From the NCBI GenBank assembly GCA_003402735.1, contig QQNE01000024.1, positions 1 through 44,831 on the forward strand: a stretch of DNA of 44,831 nucleotides, written 5' to 3'. The position numbers and the translations under genes are program-made. The notes beneath the pieces are model-generated. The model ran no database searches. It was not told the origin of the DNA and worked only from the letters and a program-made list of their open reading frames with translations. The stretch's first letter is position 1. Each line of letters starts with the position of its first letter. The stretch is from Verrucomicrobiota bacterium. Its GTDB lineage: Bacteria > Verrucomicrobiota > Verrucomicrobiia > Verrucomicrobiales > DEV007. Positions 1-8,655 of this stretch are shown in pieces.

Positions 1-2
1 AG

Positions 3-1280
3 TCGGGAGAAATCGAAAGCTCCAGCAACGTGGAGGTGCGTTGCCAGGTCGGCACCGGTTCAGCCGGGATTGCGCTGCTGGAGGTCGTGCCGGAGGGAGC
101 GTATGTGGAGCTAGGTGATTTCCTTGCCCGGGTCGATGACACCAATCTCAAGGAGAGGCTGGTTACCCGGCAGATCGATGTGAACATGTCCCAGGCGGCG
201 CTGGCGCAGGCCAAGGCGGACCTGGAAAATGCCAAACTGGAACTGCAGGAATACGAGTCCGGCTTGTTCCGTGAGGAAGAAGAGAAGCTGGAGAGCGAGG
301 AATTCGTGGCCCGGGAAAACCTGCGTCGAGCCGAAGAATACCTGCAATACAGCGAAAATCTGGCCGCCAAAGGTTACGTTTCCGCAGTGCAACTCGAGGC
401 GGATCGTTTCGCTCTCGAGAAGGCTTCCAAGGAACTCGCCGTGGCCCGGACCCGCCTGGAAGTGCTTCGCAAATACACCAAGGAGAAGATGCTCAGCACC
501 TTCAGCGCCAACATCGAAACCGCCACCGTGAAGCTCTCCTCCGCCCAGAAAGCCTACGAGATCGACAAGGCGCAGCTCGAGGACGTGGAAGCCCAGCTCA
601 AACTTTGCGTCATCCGGGCCCCTGCGGCCGGACAGGTTGTCTACGCCAACGATCCCACCGCCGAGGCACCTCTGATCCAGGAGGGAAAGATGGTGCGCGA
701 AATGCAAATCCTCTTCCGGCTCCCGGACCCCAAACGCATGCAGATGCGGGCCCAGGTCAACGAGTCGCGGATCGACAAAGTCCGTCCCGGCATGCCCGTG
801 CGCATTCGGGTGGAAGCACTCCCGGGCGGGGAGTTGATGGGTGAACTCGTCAAGCTCACCGAATACCCGATCCGCTCCGCAAATGTCTACGTCTCCCACA
901 TCAAGAATTACGGGGCCACCATCCTCATCGACAATCCGCCCGAGGGCCTGCGCCCCGGTATGACCGCCGAGGCCACCATCCTCCTTTCCGAGGAAGCCAA
1001 GGTTCTTCAGGTCCCCATCCCTTCCGTCGTCGAGCGGGATGGCCGCTATTTCTGTGTCGTGGCGGGCACCAACGGGGGGCCCATCCGGGTCCGCGAAGTC
1101 GACATTGGCCCGGCCAATCAAGAGGCCATCATCATTGAGGCCGGACTGAAGGAAGGGGAACAAGTCGCTCTCAGTCCCTCCACCTTCATCGATCGGCTCT
1201 CCTTGCCCGATGCCAGTGAGTTGATCGCGCGCCGGGAACCGCAACGACAAGCTCCCGCACCCGGGGCGAATCCATCGTGA
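3..1280 (+). CDS. HlyD/MacA-family periplasmic adaptor subunit (5' partial)
   Basis: Membrane-fusion (adaptor) subunit that would couple an inner-membrane ABC exporter to an outer-membrane channel. The frame is open to the left edge of the window, and the usual N-terminal membrane anchor is missing, so the gene starts upstream; the GTG at 30 is probably only an internal valine codon. Visible parts are a half lipoyl domain (GSAGIALLEVVPEGAYVELG), a long alternating Glu/Lys/Ala-rich coiled-coil hairpin over roughly the second hundred residues, the returning lipoyl half (CVIRAPAAGQVVYAN), and beta-barrel and membrane-proximal domains with RPGMTAEATI. The stop overlaps the next gene by 4 nt (GTGA), implying translational coupling with the MacB-like protein. 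The substrate cannot be read from the sequence, and no TolC gene is in the window. Confidence 0.9.
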   Translation, partial: SGEIESSSNVEVRCQVGTGSAGIALLEVVPEGAYVELGDFLARVDDTNLKERLVTRQIDVNMSQAALAQAKADLENAKLELQEYESGLFREEEEKLESEEFVARENLRRAEEYLQYSENLAAKGYVSAVQLEADRFALEKASKELAVARTRLEVLRKYTKEKMLSTFSANIETATVKLSSAQKAYEIDKAQLEDVEAQLKLCVIRAPAAGQVVYANDPTAEAPLIQEGKMVREMQILFRLPDPKRMQMRAQVNESRIDKVRPGMPVRIRVEALPGGELMGELVKLTEYPIRSANVYVSHIKNYGATILIDNPPEGLRPGMTAEATILLSEEAKVLQVPIPSVVERDGRYFCVVAGTNGGPIRVREVDIGPANQEAIIIEAGLKEGEQVALSPSTFIDRLSLPDASELIARREPQRQAPAPGANPS

Positions 1281-3346
1281 CGGAACTCGCCCTCGAAATC
1301 CGTGGACTCCGCAAGGAGTATATCGTTGGAGGCGAGCCCCTCCCGGTCCTCAAGGGGATCGATCTGGAGGTCCCCCTCGGCGATTACGTGGCCATCATGG
1401 GCCCGTCCGGTTCGGGGAAAAGCACCTTCCTCAACATCCTCGGTTGTCTAGACCAAGCCACTTCGGGGGAGTTCCGCCTCGGGGGTGAGGAAATCCGCAA
1501 CCTGAGCGATGACCGGCTCGCGGAGATCCGCGCCAGGCACATCGGCTTTGTCTTTCAGAGTTACAATCTCATTCCCTCCCTCACCGTGGAGGAGAACATC
1601 CAGGTCCCGCTTTTTTACCTCGGCCAGATCACCGAGGCGGACCGCAAACGATCCCTGGCCCTCGCGGATCGCGTTGGGCTTTCTCACCGGATGGATCACC
1701 GGCCGCCGCAACTTTCGGGCGGGCAGCAGCAACGGGCCGGCATCGCCCGTTCTCTCATCAACAATCCCAGTTTCATCCTGGCCGACGAAGCCACCGGCAA
1801 CCTCGACTCCGTCACCACGGGGGAAATTCTCAATCTCTTGGATGAACTGAATGCCGAGGGCAAAACCATCGTGATGGTCACCCACGAGGAGGAGGTCGCT
1901 CAGCGCGCCCGGCGCATCGTGCGTTTGCGGGACGGGATGATCCGTTCGGATGTCCGGCACCGCGAGATCGTCTACCAGCCCAGGGTCGACGAGGCGGAAA
2001 CACCGGTCGTTCCGTTGACGGCGCGGGAGCGGCTGGAGACTTGGTGGCACCAGTTCCTCCGGCCCTGGGTGCTCGGTGTAAAGAGCTTGCACCTGCACCC
2101 GATGCGTTCCGTCCTCACCGTCCTCGGGATTTTTATCGGGGTGGCCTCCGTGATCTGGCTTCTGGCGATCGGGGAGGGGATCAGCGCCAAGGCCCAGGAG
2201 GAAATCGCCCGACTCGGCGCCACCAACATCATCGTCACTTCCGTGGAACCTCCGCGCAATTCCAAAAATCCCTATGACCGGCTTTACGGAGTGACTCGGG
2301 TCGATTATGAGCGGATGTTGGCCACGGTCCCTTCCATCACCCAGGTGATTCCAGAACGTTCCACGGAACGCGCCACCTATGGGTTCGAGGGGAGGCAGCA
2401 GGAGAAACCGCTCAAGGGCGTGACCGCCGCTTATGCCGCCCTGAAACGCATCCGCATGGTGCGGGGAGGCTTCATCACGGAGGCCCACGTCCAGCGCGAG
2501 GAGAAGGTGTGTGTCCTCGGGGGCAGCCTGGCCAGGAGCTTGTTTTCCTATCACGATCCGGTCGACAAAACCGTGCACGTTCACCGGTATTACGGGAGTG
2601 ATTATTACCGGGTCATCGGAGTGGCCGAGCCCGAGGGCGTCGCCAACCCCAATGAGGGGGACTCTGTCACTATGTTCATTCCTCTGACCACCTACTGGCG
2701 CAACATTTACGACCTCTACGCGCGCGATGACGTCGGCCAGCCGACCGTCACCGAGGTCACGTTTCAGGTTTCCAGTCAGGAAGCGATTCGCGAGACGGCG
2801 GAAATCATCCGGCGTCACCTTTCCGAGAATCACACCAAGGACGATTTCAATGTCACGGTTCCCCTGGAACTCCTGCAACGGGCCCAGAGCTCCCGCATCA
2901 TGTTCATCGCCATGCTCGGGATGGTGGCCGCGATCTCCCTGGTCGTCGGCGGCATCGGGATCATGAATATCATGCTGGCCACGGTCACCGAGCGCACCCG
3001 GGAGATCGGCATCCGCCGCGCCTTGGGCGCCAAACAGCATGACATCACCCGCCAGTTTCTGGTGGAAACGATCGTTCTCTCCGTGGTCGGCGGTCTCGTC
3101 GGCATCATCGCCGGATTTCTCGCCACACCCGGCGTGGTCGGGCTGCGCAGTTTCCTGCAGACGGTCTTTCCCGAGGCCATGAAAAGCGCGCCGGAGTCCA
3201 TTTTGACGATGGTTCCCATCATTGTGCCTTGGTCCATCCCCCTGGCGTTCGGGATTTCTGTGTTTGTGGGGGTGGTTTTCGGGCTTTATCCGGCCAGCAA
3301 GGCGGCCGCCATGAACCCGATTGATGCCTTGCGGCATGTGAATTGA
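1277..3346 (+). CDS. MacB-like ABC transporter, ATPase-permease fusion
   Basis: Inner-membrane half of a MacAB-type tripartite exporter (689 aa, near the usual MacB length). The ATPase comes first: Walker A GPSGSGKST at residues 42-50, signature LSGGQ at 146-150, Walker B FILADE at 166-171. A linker follows, then a first membrane segment near residue 280 (SVLTVLGIFIGVASVIWLL), a large MacB periplasmic core domain, and an FtsX-type permease with three C-terminal helices. The cytoplasmic loop carries TERTREIGIRRALGA, typical of the family. GTG start inside the stop of the adaptor gene. MacAB systems export macrolides, enterotoxins, lipopeptides or lipoproteins; which applies here is unknown. 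The permease end lies only 11 bp from a convergent gene. Confidence 0.93.
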   Translation: MTELALEIRGLRKEYIVGGEPLPVLKGIDLEVPLGDYVAIMGPSGSGKSTFLNILGCLDQATSGEFRLGGEEIRNLSDDRLAEIRARHIGFVFQSYNLIPSLTVEENIQVPLFYLGQITEADRKRSLALADRVGLSHRMDHRPPQLSGGQQQRAGIARSLINNPSFILADEATGNLDSVTTGEILNLLDELNAEGKTIVMVTHEEEVAQRARRIVRLRDGMIRSDVRHREIVYQPRVDEAETPVVPLTARERLETWWHQFLRPWVLGVKSLHLHPMRSVLTVLGIFIGVASVIWLLAIGEGISAKAQEEIARLGATNIIVTSVEPPRNSKNPYDRLYGVTRVDYERMLATVPSITQVIPERSTERATYGFEGRQQEKPLKGVTAAYAALKRIRMVRGGFITEAHVQREEKVCVLGGSLARSLFSYHDPVDKTVHVHRYYGSDYYRVIGVAEPEGVANPNEGDSVTMFIPLTTYWRNIYDLYARDDVGQPTVTEVTFQVSSQEAIRETAEIIRRHLSENHTKDDFNVTVPLELLQRAQSSRIMFIAMLGMVAAISLVVGGIGIMNIMLATVTERTREIGIRRALGAKQHDITRQFLVETIVLSVVGGLVGIIAGFLATPGVVGLRSFLQTVFPEAMKSAPESILTMVPIIVPWSIPLAFGISVFVGVVFGLYPASKAAAMNPIDALRHVN

Positions 3347-3357
3347 GGGCGGATGCC

Positions 3358-3801
3358 TCAATCATCGAAAGCCATTTGCCCAGGGGGGATTTCCAGCTGG
3401 ATGTTCATGCCGTAGTCCAGGCCCGCCGTCCACGGCAGCAGCAGTTCCAGCACGTCCGGTCGCTGGAAGTGCGTCGGCTTGGTGTCGGGATGGGGATGAT
3501 AAATCCACCCGGTCACCGGCGCGCCGTCCCCGCGGTGCACCGTGACATCGAAAAAGGAAAAGTCCTCTGCGGGGTCCTCGGGATGCCATTTCAGTCCGGT
3601 CACCGTCTCCCGTGGTGAGAGGATTCGGTAAGATTTGGGGGCGATGCTGGCGTTCAGGGTGCCCGGATAGAAGCCACTCAAGTCCACCCCGCGTTCCTGG
3701 AAGAACGGAAGCTGCATGCGGATGGTTCCGCCCGGGAAACGCGGGTTGCCGTTCTGGCCGGACGCAACCCGATGACCTGGGACGATGATGGCCGGGATCA
3801 T
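3358..3801 (-). CDS. RibK-like (DUF120) domain protein
   Basis: 147 aa cytoplasmic protein. The order of motifs resembles archaeal CTP-dependent riboflavin kinases: an opening G-x-V-x-SG strand (GHRVASGQNGNP), then YPGTLN at about residues 44-49, a central F-x-F-x-x-V stretch, GAPVTGWIYHP, and a closing DVLELLLPW...GLDYGMNIQLEI that matches the RibK ending 'DVIEIIAP ... L-x-x-G-x-x-V-x-I'. This would bind nucleotide and flavin, but neither activity nor ligand is shown by the sequence alone. It starts 19 nt after the hemL stop and is probably co-transcribed with it. Its own stop is 11 bp from the convergent macB-like stop. Family assignment is by recollection of motifs, so moderate confidence. 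Confidence 0.6.
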   Translation of the reverse strand: MIPAIIVPGHRVASGQNGNPRFPGGTIRMQLPFFQERGVDLSGFYPGTLNASIAPKSYRILSPRETVTGLKWHPEDPAEDFSFFDVTVHRGDGAPVTGWIYHPHPDTKPTHFQRPDVLELLLPWTAGLDYGMNIQLEIPPGQMAFDD

Positions 3802-3819
3802 GGGACGGGCGGAAACCCT

Positions 3820-5100
3820 TCAGAGGCGCTGGAGCACTTCGGCAACGACGGCCGCGGTTTGGTCGATGGCGGCTTCGTCGTGCGCCAGGGAGATGAAACC
3901 GGCCTCGTATTGCGAGGGGGCAAAGTAGACTCCGCGTTCCAGACAGGCCCAGAAAAAGCGGTTGAAGGCGGCGAAGTCGGCTTTTTTCACATCTTCCACG
4001 CTGAAGACGGGGGCCTCGGTGAAGAAGAGGCAGAACATGGAACCGATGCGGTGCAGCGTGTAGTTTTTGCCGCTTTTCTTGAGGGCGGCGCGGGTGGTTT
4101 CCTCGAACCGGGCGCCCGCAGCCTCGAGGTTGCGGTAGCCGTCGAGCCGTTCCAATTCCCGGAGCTGGGTCAGGCCGGCGGCCATCGCGATCGGGTTGCC
4201 GGAGAGCGTTCCCGCTTGGTAGACCGGGCCGAGGGGGGCGAGGTGATCCATGATTTCCGCCTTCCCGCCGAAGGCACCGACGGGAAGTCCGCCGCCGATC
4301 ACCTTGCCCATTGCCGTGAGATCCGGAGTGATGCCGGTGAGCTCCTGCACGCCGCCCCGGGCCAGGCGAAAGCCGGTCATCACCTCATCGAAGATCAGGA
4401 CCGTGTCGTGCTGACGCGTGACCTCGCGGAGGAAGGCGAGGTAACCGGGCCGGGGAAAGATGAGGCCGGCGTTGGCCGGGATTGGTTCCAAGATGACGGC
4501 GGCAATGCGGTCCGGGAATTGCCGGAAAGCGTCGCGGACCGCGGCTTCATCGTTGAAGGGGAGGGAGAGGGTGAGGGCGGCAAAATCCTTGGGGATGCCG
4601 GCGCTGTCGGGTTTGCCGTGCGTCAAAGCGCCGCTGCCGGCGGAAACGAGGAGGGAATCGACGTGGCCATGGTAACAGCCTTGGAACTTGATGATAAGAT
4701 CCCGTCCCGTGTAGCCCCGGGCCAGGCGGATCGCGGTCATGGTGGCTTCGGTCCCGCTGTTGACCATCCGGACCTTCTCCACCGAGGGCACCCACTCGAC
4801 GATTTTCTCCGCCATCTCGACCTCGAGCGGGTTGGGGATGCCGAAACTGACGCCGTGTGCCGCGGTCTGGGTGATCGCTTCCCGGACGGCCTTCGGCGCA
4901 TGACCCAGAATGGCGGGGCCCCAGGTGCCCACGTAATCGATCATCTCCCGGCCATCGACATCGCGAATCCGGCAGCCTTCCGCGTGATCGACGAAAAAGG
5001 GTTCGCCATCGACGTTGCGGAAGGCGCGGACCGGGGAATTGACACCGCCCGGGATGATCTTTTTGGCGGCGGCGAACAGGGTTTGCGAGCGGTTGGGCAT
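3820..5100 (-). CDS. hemL: glutamate-1-semialdehyde 2,1-aminomutase
   Basis: PLP enzyme converting glutamate-1-semialdehyde to 5-aminolevulinate in the C5 route of tetrapyrrole synthesis, in the cytoplasm. About 426 aa, the normal length. The diagnostic N-terminus is IIPGGVNSPVRAF; also present are NSGTEATMTAIRLAR, GCYHGHVDS, FDEVMTGFR, and the PLP lysine in MGKVIGGG (K266). The frame is open to an ATG at 5148, but the ATG at 5100 (MPNRSQTLFAAAKK) matches the family start and was chosen. No Shine-Dalgarno is apparent at either. The gene diverges from the GT9 gene across about 115 bp and is followed after 18 bp by the RibK-like gene. Confidence 0.95.
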   Translation of the reverse strand: MPNRSQTLFAAAKKIIPGGVNSPVRAFRNVDGEPFFVDHAEGCRIRDVDGREMIDYVGTWGPAILGHAPKAVREAITQTAAHGVSFGIPNPLEVEMAEKIVEWVPSVEKVRMVNSGTEATMTAIRLARGYTGRDLIIKFQGCYHGHVDSLLVSAGSGALTHGKPDSAGIPKDFAALTLSLPFNDEAAVRDAFRQFPDRIAAVILEPIPANAGLIFPRPGYLAFLREVTRQHDTVLIFDEVMTGFRLARGGVQELTGITPDLTAMGKVIGGGLPVGAFGGKAEIMDHLAPLGPVYQAGTLSGNPIAMAAGLTQLRELERLDGYRNLEAAGARFEETTRAALKKSGKNYTLHRIGSMFCLFFTEAPVFSVEDVKKADFAAFNRFFWACLERGVYFAPSQYEAGFISLAHDEAAIDQTAAVVAEVLQRL

Positions 5101-5215
5101 GGGCTGGGTTTGGGGAAAAATCGGTGAGGTGCCGGAATCGTGCACCATTCCGTTGCTTCAAGCATCCAATTATCCAATCATCACACGCTCCAACTGTTTT
5201 TTTGGCACTCTGCTC

Positions 5216-6235
5216 ATGGCGGCACCTCGCATCCTTGTCATCCAACTCAAGCGCATCGGAGACTTGATTCTCACCGCGCCCATGCTGGCCAGGTTGCGGG
5301 AACAGATGCCCGCAGCGCGGATCAGTCTGGCGGTGAGCGATGCCGCCGGTTTCTTGGCTCCATGTTTGCCGGGGGTGGATGACATCATCCATTTTCAGCG
5401 GGGCCGGATCAATGCGGGCTATTGGGCCGCCATCGCGGGGGCCCGTCCGTTTGAGATCGCGTTCGACTGCGACGGCACGGACCGGGCGGCGGCGACGGCT
5501 TGGGTCTCGGGCGCGGCGGTGCGGGTGACTCATGCCAAGCATCGCAAGACCTTTCCCCGGGATCGGATCTTCACGCTCGGGTGCGAGGCCTCGCTGAAAG
5601 CGCATCACACCATCGATTACCTCGCGGCCCTGCTGGATGCGGCCGGGATTGGCGGGGAGACGCCGCCGTTGTCGCTGCAGTTGCCCCGGGAAGCGCGGGA
5701 GGCGGCGGACGGGTTGGGCTTGCCGGACCAGTATGCGGTGGTTCATCCGGGAAGCGCCCGCATCGAAAAGTTCTGGTCGGCAGAGCGTTGGGCTCAGGTG
5801 ATCGATCATCTGAGCCAGCGCGTCGGTCTTCCGGTGGTGGTGACAGGCGGACCAGGGCGGATGGAAACGGAACATTTGTCGGAAATCCAACGGCGTTCCC
5901 GGAGTGGCTTCCGCAATGTGGCGGGCCACACCAGCGTGGCGACGATGGCGGCGGTTCTGGCGCGGGCCAGCTTGGCGCTCACGGTGGATACGGCGGCGTT
6001 GCATCTGGCGTCGGCGTTCGGCGTGCCGCAGGTGGCTTTGTTCGGGCCCACCAATCCCTTCCGGTGGGGGCCGCGGCACGGACGGGCCTGGGTGGTCCGG
6101 GCAGGCAAACCGGGGCCGTTGCCCGGGACGCACCGGTTTCCCGAGCCGGACGATTTCGCGCCGATGGCGGAGATCGCCGTGGACGAGGTGATCGAGGCGG
6201 CAGCGAAAGCGTGGCCATCGGAGGGTTCGGCATGA
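5216..6235 (+). CDS. glycosyltransferase family 9 (heptosyltransferase-like)
   Basis: 339 aa GT-B fold enzyme of the ADP-heptose:LPS heptosyltransferase family, expected at the cytoplasmic face of the inner membrane building LPS core. The start is the ATG opening ILVIQLKRIGDLILTAPML, the standard GT9 N-terminus; upstream open frame is spurious. The C-terminal half has VVHPGSARIEKFWSAERWAQV, then VVVTGGPGRMETEHL, then LTVDTAALHLASAFGVPQVALFGPTNPFRWGP, the conserved donor-binding region. It overlaps the next gene by 4 nt (ATGA). The exact sugar (heptose or another) cannot be told. No other LPS core genes lie adjacent. Confidence 0.9.
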   Translation: MAAPRILVIQLKRIGDLILTAPMLARLREQMPAARISLAVSDAAGFLAPCLPGVDDIIHFQRGRINAGYWAAIAGARPFEIAFDCDGTDRAAATAWVSGAAVRVTHAKHRKTFPRDRIFTLGCEASLKAHHTIDYLAALLDAAGIGGETPPLSLQLPREAREAADGLGLPDQYAVVHPGSARIEKFWSAERWAQVIDHLSQRVGLPVVVTGGPGRMETEHLSEIQRRSRSGFRNVAGHTSVATMAAVLARASLALTVDTAALHLASAFGVPQVALFGPTNPFRWGPRHGRAWVVRAGKPGPLPGTHRFPEPDDFAPMAEIAVDEVIEAAAKAWPSEGSA

Positions 6236-7254
6236 GGGTTTTGCCAGGTTTGGCAACGGTTGCTTGCCTGTGGTGTCTGGGGGCTGTGCCCCACGCGGCG
6301 GCGGTGCCCGTCCAGCATTACATGGATGCCGCTGGCAACGAGTTGCAGCTCGTGGAGGACGGCGGGGCCGACTTCGGCACGTTGCGGGTGATCACGCCAT
6401 CCCGGACCCTGTTCATTTCTGGTGATCTGGTGAAGGAGCGCGATGGCTTCTCGTTTGCGATGCCGGATGAAGCCGCTAGGAACGAGGCCGAAGAACCGGA
6501 TCGCGGTTGGAAAGTGAGCGGGACAGTGGACTCCGCCAGGAACAGCGCGCGGGTCAAGCTGGAGCGTTACGGGGAAGGGAACGGCGGGCCGGGGACACGG
6601 GTTCCGCCCTCTCGGGGCCTCTACCATCGGGTCAAACCCGCAGAGCGGTTGCGCCGGGCCCGGGAAGAAAACGAGCGGGCTGAGGAAAGTTTGGTGTCGG
6701 CCAGGGAACGGGTCCGCGGAGTGAGTCATTCAGGCCTGAAGGCGATCCTCGAGGGCGAGACCTCCTGGCGGGAAGAGCGGGAGGAGATCGGCCGAATGGT
6801 CGCGGAGAGTGTGGACGAGAAACGTGCCCCCGCCGAAGTGCCGGATTACTGGCAGACCCTTGCGGAACTGGGTCGGTTGCACGCGCGGCTCTTGATCGGA
6901 GCTTCCGGGATCCAGGCGCCGGAGGGGCGGTTCGCGGAATACATGGATGACTCGGGCGGGATGATCGTGCTCTTGGACCCGGGCCAAGGTGGGGAACGGA
7001 GTCTGCGATTTGAGATCCGCGTCGTGCGCGGTCCCACCGCCCACACCGGATCGCTGGTCGGGACCGCCCAGTTGATCGGTCCGGACCTGGCGGAATTTGT
7101 GGATGAGAATGAGGATGCCTTTCAGGATGGAAAGCCGGCCATCCTCCGCTTTCGGTTCCGGGGGCATGAACTGGTCGTGGCAGGAGAGCGGACCGGTGCG
7201 TATCACGGGGCCCGCGCCTTCTTTGACGGGACGTATTATCGGCTCGCGGAATGA
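6232..7254 (+). CDS. secreted hypothetical protein
   Basis: 340 aa protein of no family I recognise. The ATG overlaps the GT9 stop. An N-terminal signal peptide is clear: a hydrophobic run followed by AVPHAAAVPVQ, with cleavage likely after AAA near residue 24. The rest is hydrophilic. A charged helical stretch around residues 140-195 (RLRRAREENERAEESLVSA and following) looks like a short coiled coil, and the C-terminal part is predicted beta-rich with FAEYMDDSGGMIVLLD and the ending GTYYRLAE. Translational coupling to the GT9 gene suggests an envelope role, but that is inference only. Confidence 0.75.
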   Translation: MRVLPGLATVACLWCLGAVPHAAAVPVQHYMDAAGNELQLVEDGGADFGTLRVITPSRTLFISGDLVKERDGFSFAMPDEAARNEAEEPDRGWKVSGTVDSARNSARVKLERYGEGNGGPGTRVPPSRGLYHRVKPAERLRRAREENERAEESLVSARERVRGVSHSGLKAILEGETSWREEREEIGRMVAESVDEKRAPAEVPDYWQTLAELGRLHARLLIGASGIQAPEGRFAEYMDDSGGMIVLLDPGQGGERSLRFEIRVVRGPTAHTGSLVGTAQLIGPDLAEFVDENEDAFQDGKPAILRFRFRGHELVVAGERTGAYHGARAFFDGTYYRLAE

Positions 7255-7310
7255 GCGAAGCGCCATCTTGATCGTTGCGTTTTGGGCGGGGGATGCTCAA
7301 TGCTGGGACC

Positions 7311-8597
7311 ATGCACGAAGATTCAACGGCAGCACAGATTCCGGCGGCAGCGCCCCGCCTGGCTTGGTGGCAGAACGAAGACTGGTTGGCCGTCCTCGCG
7401 GCCCTGCCTTTGCTGGTGGCGGTGGCGTTGGGTTGGAAGGTGCCGTTGCCGAAGCTTGGTTGGGAGAGCGGGGCGGAGTTGGCTGGCGTGATCTCCGGGG
7501 CGAATTTGGCGGGGATGGCGCTCATCAGTGCGGTCTTGATCGCCCTGTCCACGGGGGCGCTTTGGGCCTCGTTGGGACGGGCCGCGCTCGGATTCCCCGG
7601 CGGCGCCTTTGTCGTCTTCGCTTTGGCCTGGGTGGCTCAGCTGCTGGCGGCTCACGCAGGCATCAGGGGGCTCGGTCTGGAATACGTGGTCTTTGCGCTC
7701 GGCTTGGGCCTGCTCTGGAGCCACTTGTTGCCGGTGCCCGGATGGCTCACGAGCGCCGTGCGCACCGAATTTTTCATCAAGACCGGGATCGTGATTCTCG
7801 GCGCGGGGATGCTCTTCGGAGATCTCATGAAAGCCGGCGCCCCCGGCTTGATCCAGGCGCTTCTGGTCATTCCGGTGATCTGGCACGTCACCTTCCGGCT
7901 CGCCCGCTGGTTCAAGGTGGACGATGAATTCGGCGTCATGCTTTCCACCGCGGTTTCCATCTGCGGCGTTTCGGCGGCGATCGCGGCGTGCGGGGCGATT
8001 CAGGGCGACAAGAAAAAGCTCTCCTACGTCACCTCCGTGGTCCTGCTTTGCGCGGTGCCGATGATGATCCTGATGCCCTGGTGCGTCAAGTGGCTCGGCT
8101 TGAGCGAGGCGGTCGGCGGCGCTTGGCTTGGCGGGACGCTCGACACCAGCGGCTCCGTGCTCGCGGCCACGGAAATGATCGGGGAAACCGCCACCAAGAC
8201 GGGCACGGTGGTGAAGCTGTCGCAAAACGTCCTCATCGGCGTGGCCGCGTTTGTCTTGTCGCTCTGGTGGACGGTGCGGCAAAAGGCGTCGGGGAGCCCC
8301 GATTTTGGCATCATCTGGGAGCGGTTCCCCAAGTTCGTGCTCGGCTTCATCGTGGCCTCCCTGGTCTTCTCGTTTCTCCTCGATCCGAGCCTGGTGAAAA
8401 GTTGCGACAAGCCGTTGAAGGGCTTGCGCGAGGTCTGGTTCGCCGCCGCGTTTGTCTGTATCGGTCTGGAAACCAAATTGGGTGATCTCGCCAAGCTCGG
8501 CGGGGTCCGGCCGGCCTTGGCTTTTCTCGGCGGACAGACCGTGAACGTGGCTTGGACCCTGTTCTTGGCCTGGATGTTGTTCGGTCGGCAGGGCTGA
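7311..8597 (+). CDS. YeiH/UPF0324-family putative sulfate exporter
   Basis: Polytopic inner-membrane protein of the YeiH (Cons_hypoth698) family, about 428 aa with roughly ten membrane segments. Recognised by TEFFIKTGIVILGAGMLFG, STAVSICGVSAAIAACGAI and GGTLDTSGSVLAATEMIG, followed by TGTVVKLSQNVLIG. Members are annotated as putative sulfate exporters on thin evidence. The substrate is not fixed by the sequence, although export of sulfate would make sense beside the sulfatases in this window. The start is uncertain: ATG at 7311 (MHEDS) was chosen, but ATG 7293 in the same frame is possible and neither has a good ribosome site. The gene stands alone between a secreted unknown and the esterase-deacetylase gene. 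Confidence 0.87.
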   Translation: MHEDSTAAQIPAAAPRLAWWQNEDWLAVLAALPLLVAVALGWKVPLPKLGWESGAELAGVISGANLAGMALISAVLIALSTGALWASLGRAALGFPGGAFVVFALAWVAQLLAAHAGIRGLGLEYVVFALGLGLLWSHLLPVPGWLTSAVRTEFFIKTGIVILGAGMLFGDLMKAGAPGLIQALLVIPVIWHVTFRLARWFKVDDEFGVMLSTAVSICGVSAAIAACGAIQGDKKKLSYVTSVVLLCAVPMMILMPWCVKWLGLSEAVGGAWLGGTLDTSGSVLAATEMIGETATKTGTVVKLSQNVLIGVAAFVLSLWWTVRQKASGSPDFGIIWERFPKFVLGFIVASLVFSFLLDPSLVKSCDKPLKGLREVWFAAAFVCIGLETKLGDLAKLGGVRPALAFLGGQTVNVAWTLFLAWMLFGRQG

Positions 8598-8655
8598 GGA
8601 GAGGATGATCTCGCCGAAAGGAGCGGAATCGTCGGGGCGTGTTTCCAGCCCTACC

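Noticed and set aside
30..32. GTG as the true start of the MacA-like gene
   Set aside because: The frame continues to the window edge with family-like residues and no membrane anchor follows the GTG.
111..1250. 379-codon open frame antisense to the MacA-like gene
   Set aside because: Long mirror frames are expected in GC-rich DNA; the plus strand has a clear HlyD-family protein.
1448..3361. 637-codon open frame antisense to macB
   Set aside because: Low-complexity His/Asp/Gly-rich translation with no motifs; shadow of the ABC transporter.
3772..5127. 451-codon plus-strand frame across hemL
   Set aside because: Mirror of the conserved HemL sequence; no family features.
5140..5215. Promoter upstream of the GT9 gene (TTGCTT with AATCAT)
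   Set aside because: Weak matches in an AT-rich gap between divergent genes; not distinguishable from chance.
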